This document shows positions 1-8,225 of a stretch of 46,999 nucleotides of DNA, piece by piece. The position numbers were made by a program, and so were the translations under genes. Under the pieces are notes generated by a model. That model saw only the letters and a list, made by a program, of their open reading frames with translations, was not told where the DNA came from and searched no databases. Location: NCBI RefSeq assembly GCF_004348425.1, contig NZ_SMKK01000039.1, positions 1-46,999 on the forward strand, given 5' to 3'. Within the stretch, counting starts at the first letter, position 1; each line of letters opens with the position of its first letter. Source of the stretch: Actinomadura sp. 7K507. Lineage in GTDB: Bacteria > Actinomycetota > Actinomycetes > Streptosporangiales > Streptosporangiaceae.

Positions 1-55
1 CCCGACGCGACAGTCGGGCCCCACGGCTGACCCGCCACCGAAAGCCAAGAGTCGG

Positions 56-400
56 TTGGGTCGCTCCGCGACCCAACCGACCTCACGAAAAATCGAGGTT
101 AACGCGGCCAGGATCACGTCTTGGCTGGTTGTCGGCATGGCCTCATGGTGGCTTGCCTTTCCCGTGGCTTTCGCAATGGGTCTTGCTCTCGTTGGCCGCC
201 CCTCTGCGAACGTCTTCGAAACCTCGACCGGTGTGGCACTGCTATGGGTCGGGATCGGTGGTGCCGGGCTTGCGCCGATCATCGGCTTTGCAACGGCACT
301 GCTGGGACGACGACGCAGGGCGAGCGCCTACTTCGCCGGGATGGGCGCGCTGACCCTCTGCTGCATCGCGTTCCTTCTCTACGCCCTTCACCAAGCATGA
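56..400 (+). CDS. small membrane protein of unknown function
   Basis: The 114-residue product has three hydrophobic stretches (about residues 22-48, 58-82 and 92-112), separated by a short Arg-rich loop (GRRRRAS), so a three-pass inner-membrane protein is likely. I recognise no family. The TTG at 56 is a weak start. The frame stays open to the left edge of the window, so the gene may be 5'-partial with its real start outside. No neighbour suggests a role. Confidence 0.5.
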   Translation: MGRSATQPTSRKIEVNAARITSWLVVGMASWWLAFPVAFAMGLALVGRPSANVFETSTGVALLWVGIGGAGLAPIIGFATALLGRRRRASAYFAGMGALTLCCIAFLLYALHQA

Positions 401-500
401 CCGAATCGCCGCGAAGGCCGTCAACGGGGTCGAGGGCAGGCGGGGCCGGGTCGATGTCGTACTGGGCATCGTCCGCTTCGGTTCGCTGTCCGAGAACAGA

Positions 501-534
501 GCGGGTGCCCCGGCCGGAAGGGCCGGGCACCCGC
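501..534 (-). terminator. GC-rich hairpin terminator behind the SnoaL-like fragment
   Basis: Inverted repeat GCGGGTGCCCCGGCC / GGCCGGGCACCCGC with a short loop and one bulged C. It lies about 27 bp beyond the stop of the minus-strand SnoaL-like fragment. There is no T-run, which is common for actinobacterial terminators. A very similar hairpin occurs at 41234-41265. Confidence 0.6.
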
Positions 535-560
535 GTGTGCGTTGTACCGCGTCTGGCGGG

Positions 561-755
561 TCAGGCTGTGAGCTGTTCGCGCAGGGTTTCGGCGTCGTGG
601 ACGGCCGACATGTGCAGGAACTTCCCGTCGCGGATCCGGTAGATGGCGTACTCGACGATCTCGATCGGCTTGCCGGTGGGAGTGACCCCGAGCCACTCCT
701 TGGTGGGGGGCGCCGGTGTTGATCGCACGGACGGCCACGCCTGCCCAGCGCCCAC
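561..755 (-). pseudogene. 3' fragment of a SnoaL-like/ester-cyclase (NTF2-fold) gene
   Basis: The readable C-terminal part ([20 protein letters not shown], then [10 protein letters not shown]) matches the last strands of the SnoaL-like polyketide cyclase/ester cyclase fold, normally about 130-150 residues. Only about 45 family-like residues remain. Upstream the similarity stops abruptly and the frame appears to shift near 715: the alternative frame reads [10 protein letters not shown] where a strand would be expected. The ATG at 755 is therefore probably not a real start. A terminator hairpin follows at 501-534, so this was once a functional gene end. Alternative: a very short functional protein, which I think unlikely. 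Confidence 0.55.
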
Positions 756-1323
756 CTCCTACACCGGGTCGCCGTCACTGCGGGCATGGTCTCGGCGGAA
801 CGGTGCGCCACCTTCCAGCCCCGCCGTTGCAAGGCACGCGCGAGCCGGTTCGGCAGCCGCCGCGCGGTCAACGGCCGAGGCAGCGCGACGAGTGCATCCG
901 GGGGGATAAGTACCCGCCGCGCAGCCTCAGCCTCCTCCAGGGCTGCCCCACCCGGCGCAGGAGCGGCCCCAGCCGGTGACGGCGGGGGAGCCCACGCCAC
1001 CATCACCGGGCCCTTTTCGTTTCTGGACGCCCCGCGCGCTGCTGCTCCTGCACCAGCGCGTCACGCATCGCCACAGAGAGCCGTAGCGGCTCCGTGAACC
1101 CGAGCCGTGATCTGCCGTGTCTGGGCGTGAAGTTCATCGAGTTCGGCAGTGATCTCGGCGAGTTCCGCGAGATGGAACTGGCGTTCTTCCTCGCTCAGCC
1201 CGCCGACCCGCCCTGTGCCATTGCTGTGCAGACGGCCGGAACCGACACAGCCCTGAACTCGTCCTGCACCCGCCCTATGAGCAGCCCATACCTACTGACA
1301 CACTGACTGACACACTGAGCCCC
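756..1323. other. gene-poor stretch with possible decayed minus-strand ORFs
   Basis: No convincing intact gene. On the minus strand a frame ending with a stop at 1061-1063 encodes an acidic, probably coiled-coil stretch (LSEEERQFHLAELAEITAEL...). It has no good start codon, and a second short frame overlaps its end. A longer minus-strand frame continues below 1006 but is Pro/Arg/Ala-rich and has no recognisable family. I read the segment as decayed remnants. Confidence 0.3.
1295..1318. repeat. tandem 12-bp direct repeat before the aminotransferase
   Basis: CTGACACACTGA occurs twice head-to-tail at 1295-1306 and 1307-1318, ending 5 bp before the ATG at 1324. It occupies the place where a ribosome-binding site would be, and no Shine-Dalgarno-like sequence is visible. 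It could be a regulator site, a stop-rich leader or a slippage duplication. Confidence 0.6.
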
Positions 1324-2103
1324 ATGGCTGAACTCAACGGCGTACCTGTCAGCCCGGATGAGCTCAAAGCGCTAGCTCTGGTGAACTACGGTCATTTCAC
1401 CTCGATGCGCATGGAAGACCAGCGCATCAGAGGCTTTTCGCACCATCTGGAGCGACTCGTCCGAGATTGCCGCGTACTCTTCGGCCAGGAGTTGGACCGC
1501 CAGCAGGTCCGGGAGTACGTCAGACAGGCCACCGCTGGACGAGACGGCGCGTTCGTCGTCCGTGTGACGATCTACGACCCCGACCTAGAGCTAGGCCACC
1601 CCGGAGCCCAGGCCGAACCGAAGGTTCTCGTCACAACCCGCCCGTCCGGGGCATGGCCGATGTCCCCGATGCGTGTGCAATCCGTCCCCTACGTGCGAGA
1701 GTTGCCCGAACAGAAGCACGTCGGCCTGCTCGGCGCCCTATGGCATCGCCGCAACGCCCAACTCGACGGATTCGACGACTGTGTTTTCACCGACCCGGAC
1801 CGGTACGTCTCCGAGGGGGCGACATGGAACATCGGCTTCTTCGACGGACAGAAAGTCGTCTGGCCTAACGCCGAAGTTCTCCACGGCGTGACCATGCGCC
1901 TACTGCACCAAGTGCACGACGCGACATCCCTTGGTCCTGTCAACCTCTCCGACCTACCGCGCATGGAAGCCGCGTTCGCGACCAACACGGCCATTGGCGT
2001 AAGAGCGATTACGGCCATTAATGAAGTGGAATTCCCGGACGCGCACCCGATTTTGGAGACTCTTCGCAAGGAATACGAAGAGATCCCCGCCGAAGCCGTC
2101 TGA
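1324..2103 (+). CDS. class IV aminotransferase family PLP enzyme
   Basis: The 259-residue protein has the branched-chain aminotransferase/4-amino-4-deoxychorismate lyase fold. The N-terminal part contains an Arg/His helix (HHLERLVRDC). The likely PLP lysine is in EQKHVGLLG (about residue 136). The pattern SEGATWNIGFF (about residues 161-171) corresponds to the conserved Glu-x-x-x-x-Asn segment that binds the pyridine ring of PLP, and LHGVTMRLLH corresponds to the GIT/GVT phosphate loop. Family knowledge gives amino-group transfer or lyase chemistry on small amino acids; the substrate cannot be named. No co-transcribed partner is evident, because the next gene downstream is a pseudogene. It may be cytosolic and accessory, for example linked to a secondary metabolite. 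Confidence 0.85.
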   Translation: MAELNGVPVSPDELKALALVNYGHFTSMRMEDQRIRGFSHHLERLVRDCRVLFGQELDRQQVREYVRQATAGRDGAFVVRVTIYDPDLELGHPGAQAEPKVLVTTRPSGAWPMSPMRVQSVPYVRELPEQKHVGLLGALWHRRNAQLDGFDDCVFTDPDRYVSEGATWNIGFFDGQKVVWPNAEVLHGVTMRLLHQVHDATSLGPVNLSDLPRMEAAFATNTAIGVRAITAINEVEFPDAHPILETLRKEYEEIPAEAV

Positions 2104-2110
2104 GCACCGC

Positions 2111-2640
2111 CCCGCTACAAACGCCGACTACGCCTAGTTCGTCGCAGCGACCGACTACAAGCCCCCGCAGCACTGGGAGAACGACGACGTCCCGAAGGAC
2201 TCGACACCCACCCGGTCGTGGTCGTCACGTGGCACGGCGCCCACGCGTACGCCCAGCCTCCCCAGCGCCCAGCAATGCGAGAGGGCAGCCCGAGGGGCAC
2301 GAGTCGAGATCTACCCATGGGGTAACCAGCGGACCCCCGCGAAGGTCAACTCCCGAGAGGGCGGAAAGCGCAACACGACCCCCGTTTGCTGCTATGCCAG
2401 TGGCGTCAGCCCGTACGGCGTCTACGACATGTGCGGCAGCATGTGGGACTGGTGCTCGACCGAGACCGAGCCCGGCCGCCACGAGCTGAAGGGGAGCGCG
2501 TCCACGAGCCCCTTCCTCCGATGCGCGCCATCCACGTTCAACGACGCCTCAGCAGACATGCTCGACGACGACATAGGTTTCGCTGCGCAACCCCAGTCGA
2601 AACCATGCGAGCCCTGCTCAACGTGAGGTCCGCTCAGTAG
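2111..2640 (+). pseudogene. frameshifted formylglycine-generating-enzyme family (SUMF1) gene
   Basis: Pieces of a SUMF1/FGE-like domain can be read in three frames. The first is ATNADYA-stop-FVAATDYKPPQHW (from 2114), with an in-frame TAG at 2132. After a shift near 2200 comes HPVVVVTWHGAHAYA. After another near 2280 comes EIYPWGNQ, then GVSPYGVYDMCGSMWDWC, where intact members have NVWEWC. A last shift near 2580 restores DIGFRCATPVETMRALLN to the stop at 2638-2640. The N-terminal third is missing. At least one nonsense codon and three frameshifts make it non-functional. Intact relatives oxidise cysteine to formylglycine in sulfatases or act as nonheme-iron sulfur-chemistry enzymes; no sulfatase lies nearby. 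Confidence 0.8.
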
Positions 2641-2649
2641 GGGAGCCCC

Positions 2650-2889
2650 ATGGCAGAAGTCAGAGTCACCTACGACCACCAGGCCGACGCCGCTTACGTC
2701 TACTTCGTCGATCCCGCCCAGGTCGACGTCAAGTCGGCGCGCACCTACACCTGCGACGAGGACAGCGTGAACGGAATGATCAACCTCGACTTCGACGGAG
2801 ACGGGCGCGTCATCGGCGTCGAAATCCTCGACGCCCGCTCCAAGCTGCCGCGATACCTGCTCGACACAGCCGAGCGCCTAGACGTCTGA
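2650..2889 (+). CDS. DUF2283 family small protein
   Basis: The 79-residue protein has the DUF2283 pattern: an N-terminal YDHQADAAYVYF segment, a central NLDFDGDGRVIGVEILDARS segment and a C-terminal leucine/arginine helix. The family is small, cytoplasmic and without an established biochemical role; members are often near toxin-antitoxin or mobile genes. The start is supported by a GGGGAG ribosome-binding site at about 2641-2646. It lies directly behind the SUMF1 pseudogene with 9 bp between, so it may once have been co-transcribed with it. Confidence 0.85.
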   Translation: MAEVRVTYDHQADAAYVYFVDPAQVDVKSARTYTCDEDSVNGMINLDFDGDGRVIGVEILDARSKLPRYLLDTAERLDV

Positions 2890-2986
2890 ACGGCCGGCGA
2901 CAGCGGGGGAAACCCAGGCAGGCGGACAACCGAAGCGCAGACCAGCCCGTATGTCGGTTCTCAGGGGATGTCCGGAGTAACGGTGG

Positions 2987-3088
2987 TGCTAACAGCAGGA
3001 TCGGATGACCTTGGACGAGTGTGGACCATCCGGAGGTCGCCGCGCTGGTCAGGAGTCACGTGGGGACATGCCTGGACGGTTCTGAATT
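2987..3088. repeat. degenerate copy of an IS110-type element end
   Basis: This segment aligns with 4062-4155, the non-coding end of the IS110 element. Both begin TGCTAACA, share GGATCGGATGAC then TTGGACG, and later CCGCGCTGGTCAGG and TGCCTGGAC, with one gap of about 9 bp. The similarity fades near 3088. It carries no transposase, so it is best explained as a leftover end of a related element or as a shared target sequence. Confidence 0.6.
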
Positions 3089-3183
3089 TGCATGTAATTG
3101 GATGGGTTGGCTTGATGGCACCGAGAAAATTGAGCGTCCCGATCTGGTCACCGTGCCAGACTGACGCCGTGTCCGGTCCCGAG

Positions 3184-4005
3184 ATGAGCGAATCCGAGTA
3201 TCTGCGAGAAATCGAAGCTCGTAGTCGCGCCGTGGTTAACGCGGCCATCGGCGAGGGGTGGCTTGCCTACGACGACGAGCCCGAGGAGGCGGACTCACTT
3301 CGCGGGGCCGTGAACGAGTTGGCCCGAACGCTCCGGCACTACCACTACCAGGGCGACGGCTGTCTCGATGAGAAGGCCGATCGGCCGAGGATGCGCTTGC
3401 TAGGGGTCGTCCTGCTGAGGTCGGCGGCCATGCCGTTCGGAATGGACGACGATTACGAGACGGCATGTCAGCGGCTCAACGTGGACCCGCGACCCGAGGG
3501 GTGGGCGGTCTGGAACACCTGGGGTGAGGAGGGACAACCGGTGTCGCTCGTGATGACCGACCTCGACGGGACGGAAGGGCTGCTCATCAATTGGGCACAG
3601 GGGATCTCCACCTACCCGGTTGCACCCGTTCCGAGTCAGATCGCTCAAGTGCACCAGGGTTGGCTGGCTCCGATGACGGTCTCGCCCAGGGTGCGAAGTC
3701 ATCTGGGCGTAGATGGTCTGCCCCTGGGGGTGAGTCGGTGCGAGACCTTCGAGCGCTGGCCGGTGACAACCCACGCGAGTTGGATGACTGACTGGAGCTG
3801 TACAGCAGCGGATACCGGAACAGAGGCTCACATGGGCTTATGCATGCACACGTCGGCGCACAGTGTGGTTCGCGTGGGCGGTGGTGGTCTGGGTGTGCCG
3901 GTGGTTCGCATCGAGGCGGCATCTAAACTGGACGGCATCGACTGGTCGAGGGACCCAGCCCCTCAGTCCCCGCTCGGAGGACACGGGCAAACTGCCCTGT
4001 CGTGA
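3184..4005 (+). CDS. hypothetical protein
   Basis: The frame encodes about 273 residues beginning MSESEYLREIEARSRAVVN. The first roughly 130 residues are acidic, helical and protein-like. The last third (after about residue 145) is low in family-like features and may lie outside the original gene. GTG at 3169 is an alternative start. Farther upstream the frame runs into the IS-end-like repeat, so a longer start is unlikely. I recognise no domain, and no neighbour suggests a function. It ends 45 bp before the left IS110 boundary repeat, so its 3' end may have been altered by the insertion. Confidence 0.45.
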   Translation: MSESEYLREIEARSRAVVNAAIGEGWLAYDDEPEEADSLRGAVNELARTLRHYHYQGDGCLDEKADRPRMRLLGVVLLRSAAMPFGMDDDYETACQRLNVDPRPEGWAVWNTWGEEGQPVSLVMTDLDGTEGLLINWAQGISTYPVAPVPSQIAQVHQGWLAPMTVSPRVRSHLGVDGLPLGVSRCETFERWPVTTHASWMTDWSCTAADTGTEAHMGLCMHTSAHSVVRVGGGGLGVPVVRIEAASKLDGIDWSRDPAPQSPLGGHGQTALS

Positions 4006-4049
4006 CGTCTCGCTGTACGTGCGGGAGTACCGTACGGGACGGGCGTAAG

Positions 4050-4061
4050 TGCTAACGCGCT
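4050..4061. repeat. IS110 boundary repeat, copy 1
   Basis: TGCTAACGCGCT, identical to 5770-5781. It is followed directly by TGCTAACA, the start of the 94-bp segment that also occurs in degenerate form at 2987-3088. Confidence 0.75.
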
Positions 4062-4243
4062 TGCTAACAACGGGATCGGATGACGTTGGACGGGCGGGGA
4101 GCTTGCCGCGCTGGTCAGGGGACCTGTGGGGAGTGCCTGGACAGTCTTGATCTGGTCGGAAATCCCCACCGTGACGTGGGCAGGTGGCGGTGCCCGGCGG
4201 GTGGTGTGGCCGGGTCGCGGCGATATGGGCTGTGTGCGGGTGG

Positions 4244-5635
4244 TCAGGCGGTGGTGGGGACGAGGGTGACTTTCATGCCGGAGTTGAGGCGTTCGAGGTC
4301 GCGGATTTTGGTGCGGGTCTGGCGTTGGGGGTTGAGGCGGGTGTAGTAGTCGGCGCCGAGGTCGTGGAAGCGCAGGCTGGGGTCGGCGATCAGTAGGTAG
4401 GCGATTTCCAGGATGTTGCGGGCGATGGCGACCATGGCCTTGTTCCTGCCGCGGCGGCGTCGGATCCGCCGGTACCGTTCGCCCAGGAAGGTGTCTTTGG
4501 TTTTGGCGCAGGTCATCGCGGCCGTTCCGAGTGCGCCGCGTAGCCACCGGTTGCCGTTGCCGGTCCGGCCGGGTTTGGTGGTGGCGCCGGACTGGTCGGC
4601 CAGCGGTACCAGGCGGGCCCAGGCGGCGGCGTGTCCGGCGGTGGGGAACTGGGTGGTGACTGCGGTGCCCAGTTCGGCGATGATGACGTGCGCGCAGGGC
4701 AGCCCGACGCCGGTGATCTCATCGAGTCGCTGAGCCAGCGACAGGATCGGCAGGGCCAGGTCCGGGCAGGTCGGGGCGTGCGCTGTCCCGGTGACTCCGC
4801 AGCTGGTGCAGACGCCGTGGGCGTCGGGCAGCTCGGTGATCAGTGCGGTGATCTGGGTGTCGAGCTGTTCGACCTTGGCGTGCAGGGTGTCGATCAGTTC
4901 CAGCAGCATTTTGATCTCGGTGGCGTGCACGTCGCGGAACCGGCCGGTGAGCGCGGCGGCCAGTTCGGCTCGGCTCGCCCGCACTCGTGGGTGGGCCAGC
5001 TCTGCCAGTACCTTCGGCGATCGTTGTCCGGCGACCAGCGCGTTCAGGATCTGGCGGCCGCTGAGCCCGAGCATGTCCGACAGCACTGAGGAGATCTTCA
5101 GCAGTGCGTCTTCCAGCACCTTTTCGATCCGGTTGCGGTGCCGGGAGGACTCGGCGACCAGCACTGCCCGCAACCGGGTCAGCTGCCGCAGGTCCCGGAT
5201 GGCGGCCGGCGGCACGAACGACCGGCGCAGCATGCCCCGCTCGTTCAGCTTGCACAGCCACACCGAATCCAGCTTGTCGGTCTTGGGGCGTCCGGGGACG
5301 TTCTTGACGTCGCGGGCATTGACCAGCCACACCTGCAGGCCGGCGGCTTCCAGCAGATAGAACCAGATCCGCCAGTAGTCCGAGGTGCTCTCCACCACGA
5401 CCCGCTCGATCCCCTGGCAGCGTAGATGGTCGGCGAGCGCGACGACATCGGCGTATCGGGCCGGCGCCGTCCACACCTTCTGCACCTTGCGGCCGGACCG
5501 GCTCTCGTGCGGCACCCGGGTGCACACCACCCCGGAATCCTTGGCCACATCGACCGCCGCGACCCGAGCCAGCAACTCGGTCGGCTCCTCCACCTGCTCG
5601 GCCTCGCTCACCGCAGCAGACCTCACCTTGGCCAC
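4244..5635 (-). CDS. IS110-family transposase (DEDD recombinase)
   Basis: With the GTG at 5635 the product is about 463 residues. The N-terminal RuvC-like DEDD domain shows Asp29 (AAVDVAKDSG), Glu82 (VVVESTSDYW), and Asp120 and Asp123 (KTDKLDS). A helical linker follows. The C-terminal Transposase_20 domain begins near DEITGVGLPCAH and contains DQSGATTKPGRTGNGNRWLR, which carries the conserved serine used in strand exchange. Family knowledge: IS110 recombinases form tetramers and are guided by a bridge RNA from the element's non-coding end. The frame is open up to 5791, but residues before 5635 are not family-like, and GTG at 5611 is another possible start. The gene looks intact. Confidence 0.9.
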   Translation of the reverse strand: MAKVRSAAVSEAEQVEEPTELLARVAAVDVAKDSGVVCTRVPHESRSGRKVQKVWTAPARYADVVALADHLRCQGIERVVVESTSDYWRIWFYLLEAAGLQVWLVNARDVKNVPGRPKTDKLDSVWLCKLNERGMLRRSFVPPAAIRDLRQLTRLRAVLVAESSRHRNRIEKVLEDALLKISSVLSDMLGLSGRQILNALVAGQRSPKVLAELAHPRVRASRAELAAALTGRFRDVHATEIKMLLELIDTLHAKVEQLDTQITALITELPDAHGVCTSCGVTGTAHAPTCPDLALPILSLAQRLDEITGVGLPCAHVIIAELGTAVTTQFPTAGHAAAWARLVPLADQSGATTKPGRTGNGNRWLRGALGTAAMTCAKTKDTFLGERYRRIRRRRGRNKAMVAIARNILEIAYLLIADPSLRFHDLGADYYTRLNPQRQTRTKIRDLERLNSGMKVTLVPTTA

Positions 5636-5769
5636 CGGCCCGCACACCCCTTCAGGAACGTTCAGCGACAGGGCGGGGCCAGGCCGGGGAACAGGCAGGG
5701 ACCGACGAATCTGGTCGGCGTGCTCGCAGCAACAGGATGCAACCCTCGTACCGCTCCCGGCTCCAGACT
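5636..5769 (-). other. IS110 upstream non-coding end, candidate bridge-RNA region
   Basis: This 134-bp stretch lies between the element's boundary repeat and the transposase start. In the IS110 group the equivalent region encodes the structured bridge RNA with target- and donor-binding loops. I have not folded it. The call rests on position and family knowledge only. Confidence 0.3.
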
Positions 5770-5781
5770 TGCTAACGCGCT
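5770..5781. repeat. IS110 boundary repeat, copy 2
   Basis: TGCTAACGCGCT, identical to 4050-4061, at the transposase-upstream end of the element. It is followed by GTGAACGCAAG, presumably target DNA. Confidence 0.75.
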
Positions 5782-5886
5782 GTGAACGCAAGATCAGACG
5801 GGCTCACAACCCGGCCCCGGCCGAAGATCATTTCACGCCGTCGCGGCGTCCCTCAGGTTCCGGGTGACTTGCTACGGATCAGCAGG

Positions 5887-6405
5887 TCACCGGCGGGAGG
5901 GGTTGCCGTAGAGGGAGACTCTGTCGTCGCGTTCGAAAGTGTGTCGTTGTCCGAGGAACATGGTGCTCTGAGGCGCTTCGTGGGCGATGCTGACTGTCCA
6001 GTCGCAGTACGTCCAGGACATTGAATAGCCAGAGAATCGGAAGTTGGCCCGGTACCGTGCGCTTTGGCCAGGTGCCAGGGTTCCCAGGTGGACCACCCGT
6101 CTGGTCACAGGGTAGGAGGCCCAGACCGGGCGGCGCTCAATGCGGATTGCGCCGCTCGGTTCGCGCTTCAGGCCTAGCCAGGCCACCCCAGAGAGGTTGC
6201 TGTGGGTACGGAGTTCTTCGGACGGGACATACCCATCGGCCTCCCGCATCCAGACCTCGTGCACGAGTACTTCCCCGCTGCCGTCACTGTCCGGGAGCGG
6301 GAATGCCTTGGGGAGCCGGCCGCGCACGGTCGCCTCAGCCGCGCCTCTGCCACGTCCGGTCCAGACGATGCGAACCCGTTGGATGACCAACACGACACCG
6401 ATCAT
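5887..6405 (-). CDS. hypothetical protein with N-terminal membrane anchor
   Basis: The 172-residue product starts with a short hydrophobic segment (MIGVVLVIQ...) followed by basic residues, then an Arg/Trp/Tyr-rich beta-like region (GYSMSWTYCDWTVSIAHEA near the C-terminus). ATG at 6405 is preferred because it places the hydrophobic segment at the N-terminus; ATG at 6468 would add 21 residues of low quality. No family recognised. It is isolated between the IS110 element and the catabolic island and shows no link to either. Confidence 0.55.
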   Translation of the reverse strand: MIGVVLVIQRVRIVWTGRGRGAAEATVRGRLPKAFPLPDSDGSGEVLVHEVWMREADGYVPSEELRTHSNLSGVAWLGLKREPSGAIRIERRPVWASYPVTRRVVHLGTLAPGQSARYRANFRFSGYSMSWTYCDWTVSIAHEAPQSTMFLGQRHTFERDDRVSLYGNPSRR

Positions 6406-6561
6406 GCCCCAGTTGACGCCAAGCGCGCCCCGGCGAGAGTACAGGTCGGCGGGTGGGGCAGCGTGCAAATGGACATGGTGATCAAGGGGCGGTCACGGTC
6501 ACTCCCGGGTGGACGTCGACGGAACCGGTCGTGACAGTCCGGCGCGTCAGGTGGCTCTGGC

Positions 6562-8091
6562 TCAGGGGGGCGCGGTGCGGGTGTTCTCGTGGTCCTGGAG
6601 TACGCGGCGCAGGACCTTGCCGGAGTGGTTGAACGGCAGGTCGTCTACGAACTCCCAGGTGCGTGGGACCTTGAACCCGGCGAGCGACGCTCGGCACCAG
6701 GCCTCCAGCTCGTCTGCGTCCGCCTGAGTGCCCTCGCGCAGCAGCACGTACGCCTTGGGCACCTCACCCCAGGTCGGGTGCGTGATCCGGACGATGCACG
6801 CGGCCTGGATCCCTGGGTGCTGGCCGAGTACACGCTCGATCTCGGCCATCGAGACGTTCTCGCCGCCGGACTTGATCACTTCCTTGGCCCGGCCGTGGTA
6901 GCCGAGGTACCCGTCGGAGTCGAGCGAACCGAGGTCGCCCGTGTCGAACCATCGTGCCGGGTCCGGTCGCACGGGCTCCAGCGTGCCCCAGTATCCGGGA
7001 CTGAGTTTGGGACCGCGTGCCTGGACGAAGCCGGTCGTGCCGGCGGGTACCGGTTGCCCCTGCTCATCGACGATTCTGAGCTCGACGTTTCGCACGGCCC
7101 GGCCGGTGCGGCCGGCCTTCTCGACCATGTGCGCCTCGTCCAGCAAGGTCAGCGGGCCGGTGGCCTCGGTCATCGCGAAGACTTCGATCAGGCGTTTGCC
7201 CGGGAGCATTTCGGTGAACCTGCGCATCAGGGCGGGAGTGACGGCACCGGTGATGATCCAGCGCAATGCTCGCAGGTCCCGGTCGGGTGAGGCGGATAGA
7301 ACCTCGTCGTAGAGCGGGGGAAGCAGGACGGTCAAGGTGATGCGCTCGCGCTCCAGAACGTCCAGCACCGTACCGGCGTCCCCTCCGTCAAGGAGGACGC
7401 AGGTGACGCCGGCGGAGAGAGCGGCGAACACTCCTGGCGCCTCCAGGCCGGACACGTGGAACATGGGGTAGGAGACGAGTAGCCGGTCGCCGGGGCGCAG
7501 GTCCGCGTCGGCCGCCATCGCGCGATGGTTCCATGCGCTGCAGCCGTGGGTGTGCAGCGCGCCTTTAGGGCGGCTGGTGGTGCCCGACGTGTAGAGGATG
7601 CGGTGGGGATCGTCGAGTTCGACATCGGCGTAGGGGAGCGGGGCTGCGGTGATGGCGGCGGCGCGCGCCGCCAGTGAGTCCCGGCCGGGCGGGGCGTGCA
7701 GGTCGAGCGCCGCCGGGGCGCCGGCCGCCCGGGCCGCGCCGGTGCCGGCGAGTTCCGAGTGCTCGGCGTCGATCAGCAGCAGGGCCGGGGTGACGTCGTC
7801 GAGTGCGTAGGCGATCTCGTCGGCGGCCCAGCGGACGTTCAGCGGGACGGCGATCGCGCCGAGCTTGGCGAGGGCGAACATGGCGATCACGTAGTGGTCG
7901 GAAGTGCCGGCCAGCAGGGCGGCGCGGTCACCGCGGCGGATCCCGGCCTGGCTCAGCGCATGCGCGGTGCGGTCCACGCAGCGTTCCAACTCGGCGAACG
8001 TGTACCGGCGGTCCTCGAATACCAGAGCCTCCTGGTCGGGACGAGGACCGAGGTGGTCGTGCAGCATGCGGGCGACGTTGGCGTAGTTCAC
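6562..8091 (-). CDS. acyl-CoA ligase (AMP-binding, class I adenylate-forming)
   Basis: About 509 residues from the GTG at 8091 (VNYANVARML), a normal length for the family. The P-loop YTSGTTSRPKG is at about 167-177. Later come the adenylate-binding MTEATGPL, the hinge region TGDLGSLDSDGYLGYHGRAK, SGGENVSMAEIERVL, and the C-terminal catalytic lysine in HSGKVLRRVL. It activates a carboxylic acid to its CoA thioester through an acyl-adenylate; the substrate is unknown. The frame is open to 8217, but that extension would run through the operator-like repeat at 8106-8123, so I reject it. It is a single-gene unit, divergent from the nitroreductase gene and probably controlled through that operator. 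Confidence 0.9.
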   Translation of the reverse strand: MNYANVARMLHDHLGPRPDQEALVFEDRRYTFAELERCVDRTAHALSQAGIRRGDRAALLAGTSDHYVIAMFALAKLGAIAVPLNVRWAADEIAYALDDVTPALLLIDAEHSELAGTGAARAAGAPAALDLHAPPGRDSLAARAAAITAAPLPYADVELDDPHRILYTSGTTSRPKGALHTHGCSAWNHRAMAADADLRPGDRLLVSYPMFHVSGLEAPGVFAALSAGVTCVLLDGGDAGTVLDVLERERITLTVLLPPLYDEVLSASPDRDLRALRWIITGAVTPALMRRFTEMLPGKRLIEVFAMTEATGPLTLLDEAHMVEKAGRTGRAVRNVELRIVDEQGQPVPAGTTGFVQARGPKLSPGYWGTLEPVRPDPARWFDTGDLGSLDSDGYLGYHGRAKEVIKSGGENVSMAEIERVLGQHPGIQAACIVRITHPTWGEVPKAYVLLREGTQADADELEAWCRASLAGFKVPRTWEFVDDLPFNHSGKVLRRVLQDHENTRTAPP

Positions 8092-8105
8092 ATTGCGGAC
8101 ATTAC

Positions 8106-8123
8106 AAACCAACTGGTCGGAAT
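8106..8123 (-). promoter_or_regulatory. operator-like inverted repeat 1
   Basis: AAACCAAC-TG-GTCGGAAT: the right arm is perfect and the left arm degenerate relative to ATWCCGAC-NN-GTCGGWAT. It ends 15 bp upstream of the GTG of the minus-strand acyl-CoA ligase. Confidence 0.7.
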
Positions 8124-8225
8124 ACAATGGCTGGCTGCTGTGTCTGAACCGTTGAAGGTGCAGGTCCAGAGGCTTTCGCGCCGATAAGGTTGGCTGCTTG
8201 TAGTCGAGGGTCGCCAAGGTGATAG

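Larger units (their letters stand above)
4050..5781 (-). mobile_element. IS110-family insertion sequence
   Basis: The element holds one DEDD transposase gene (4244-5635, minus strand). A 12-bp sequence TGCTAACGCGCT lies at each end (4050-4061 and 5770-5781), giving a unit of about 1.72 kb. There are no long terminal inverted repeats, as expected for the IS110 group. The non-coding stretches are about 180 bp downstream and 135 bp upstream of the transposase. Whether one or both 12-mers belong to the element or to the target cannot be decided here. It appears complete. Confidence 0.75.

Noticed and set aside
242..1006. 254-residue minus-strand frame at the left end
   Set aside because: Low-complexity Pro/Arg/Ala composition, overlaps two other supported features and lacks a recognisable family.
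4050..5781. 12-bp end repeats as an ordinary target-site duplication
   Set aside because: IS110 elements normally do not duplicate target DNA; the repeats are more likely part of end or target recognition. Left open rather than claimed.
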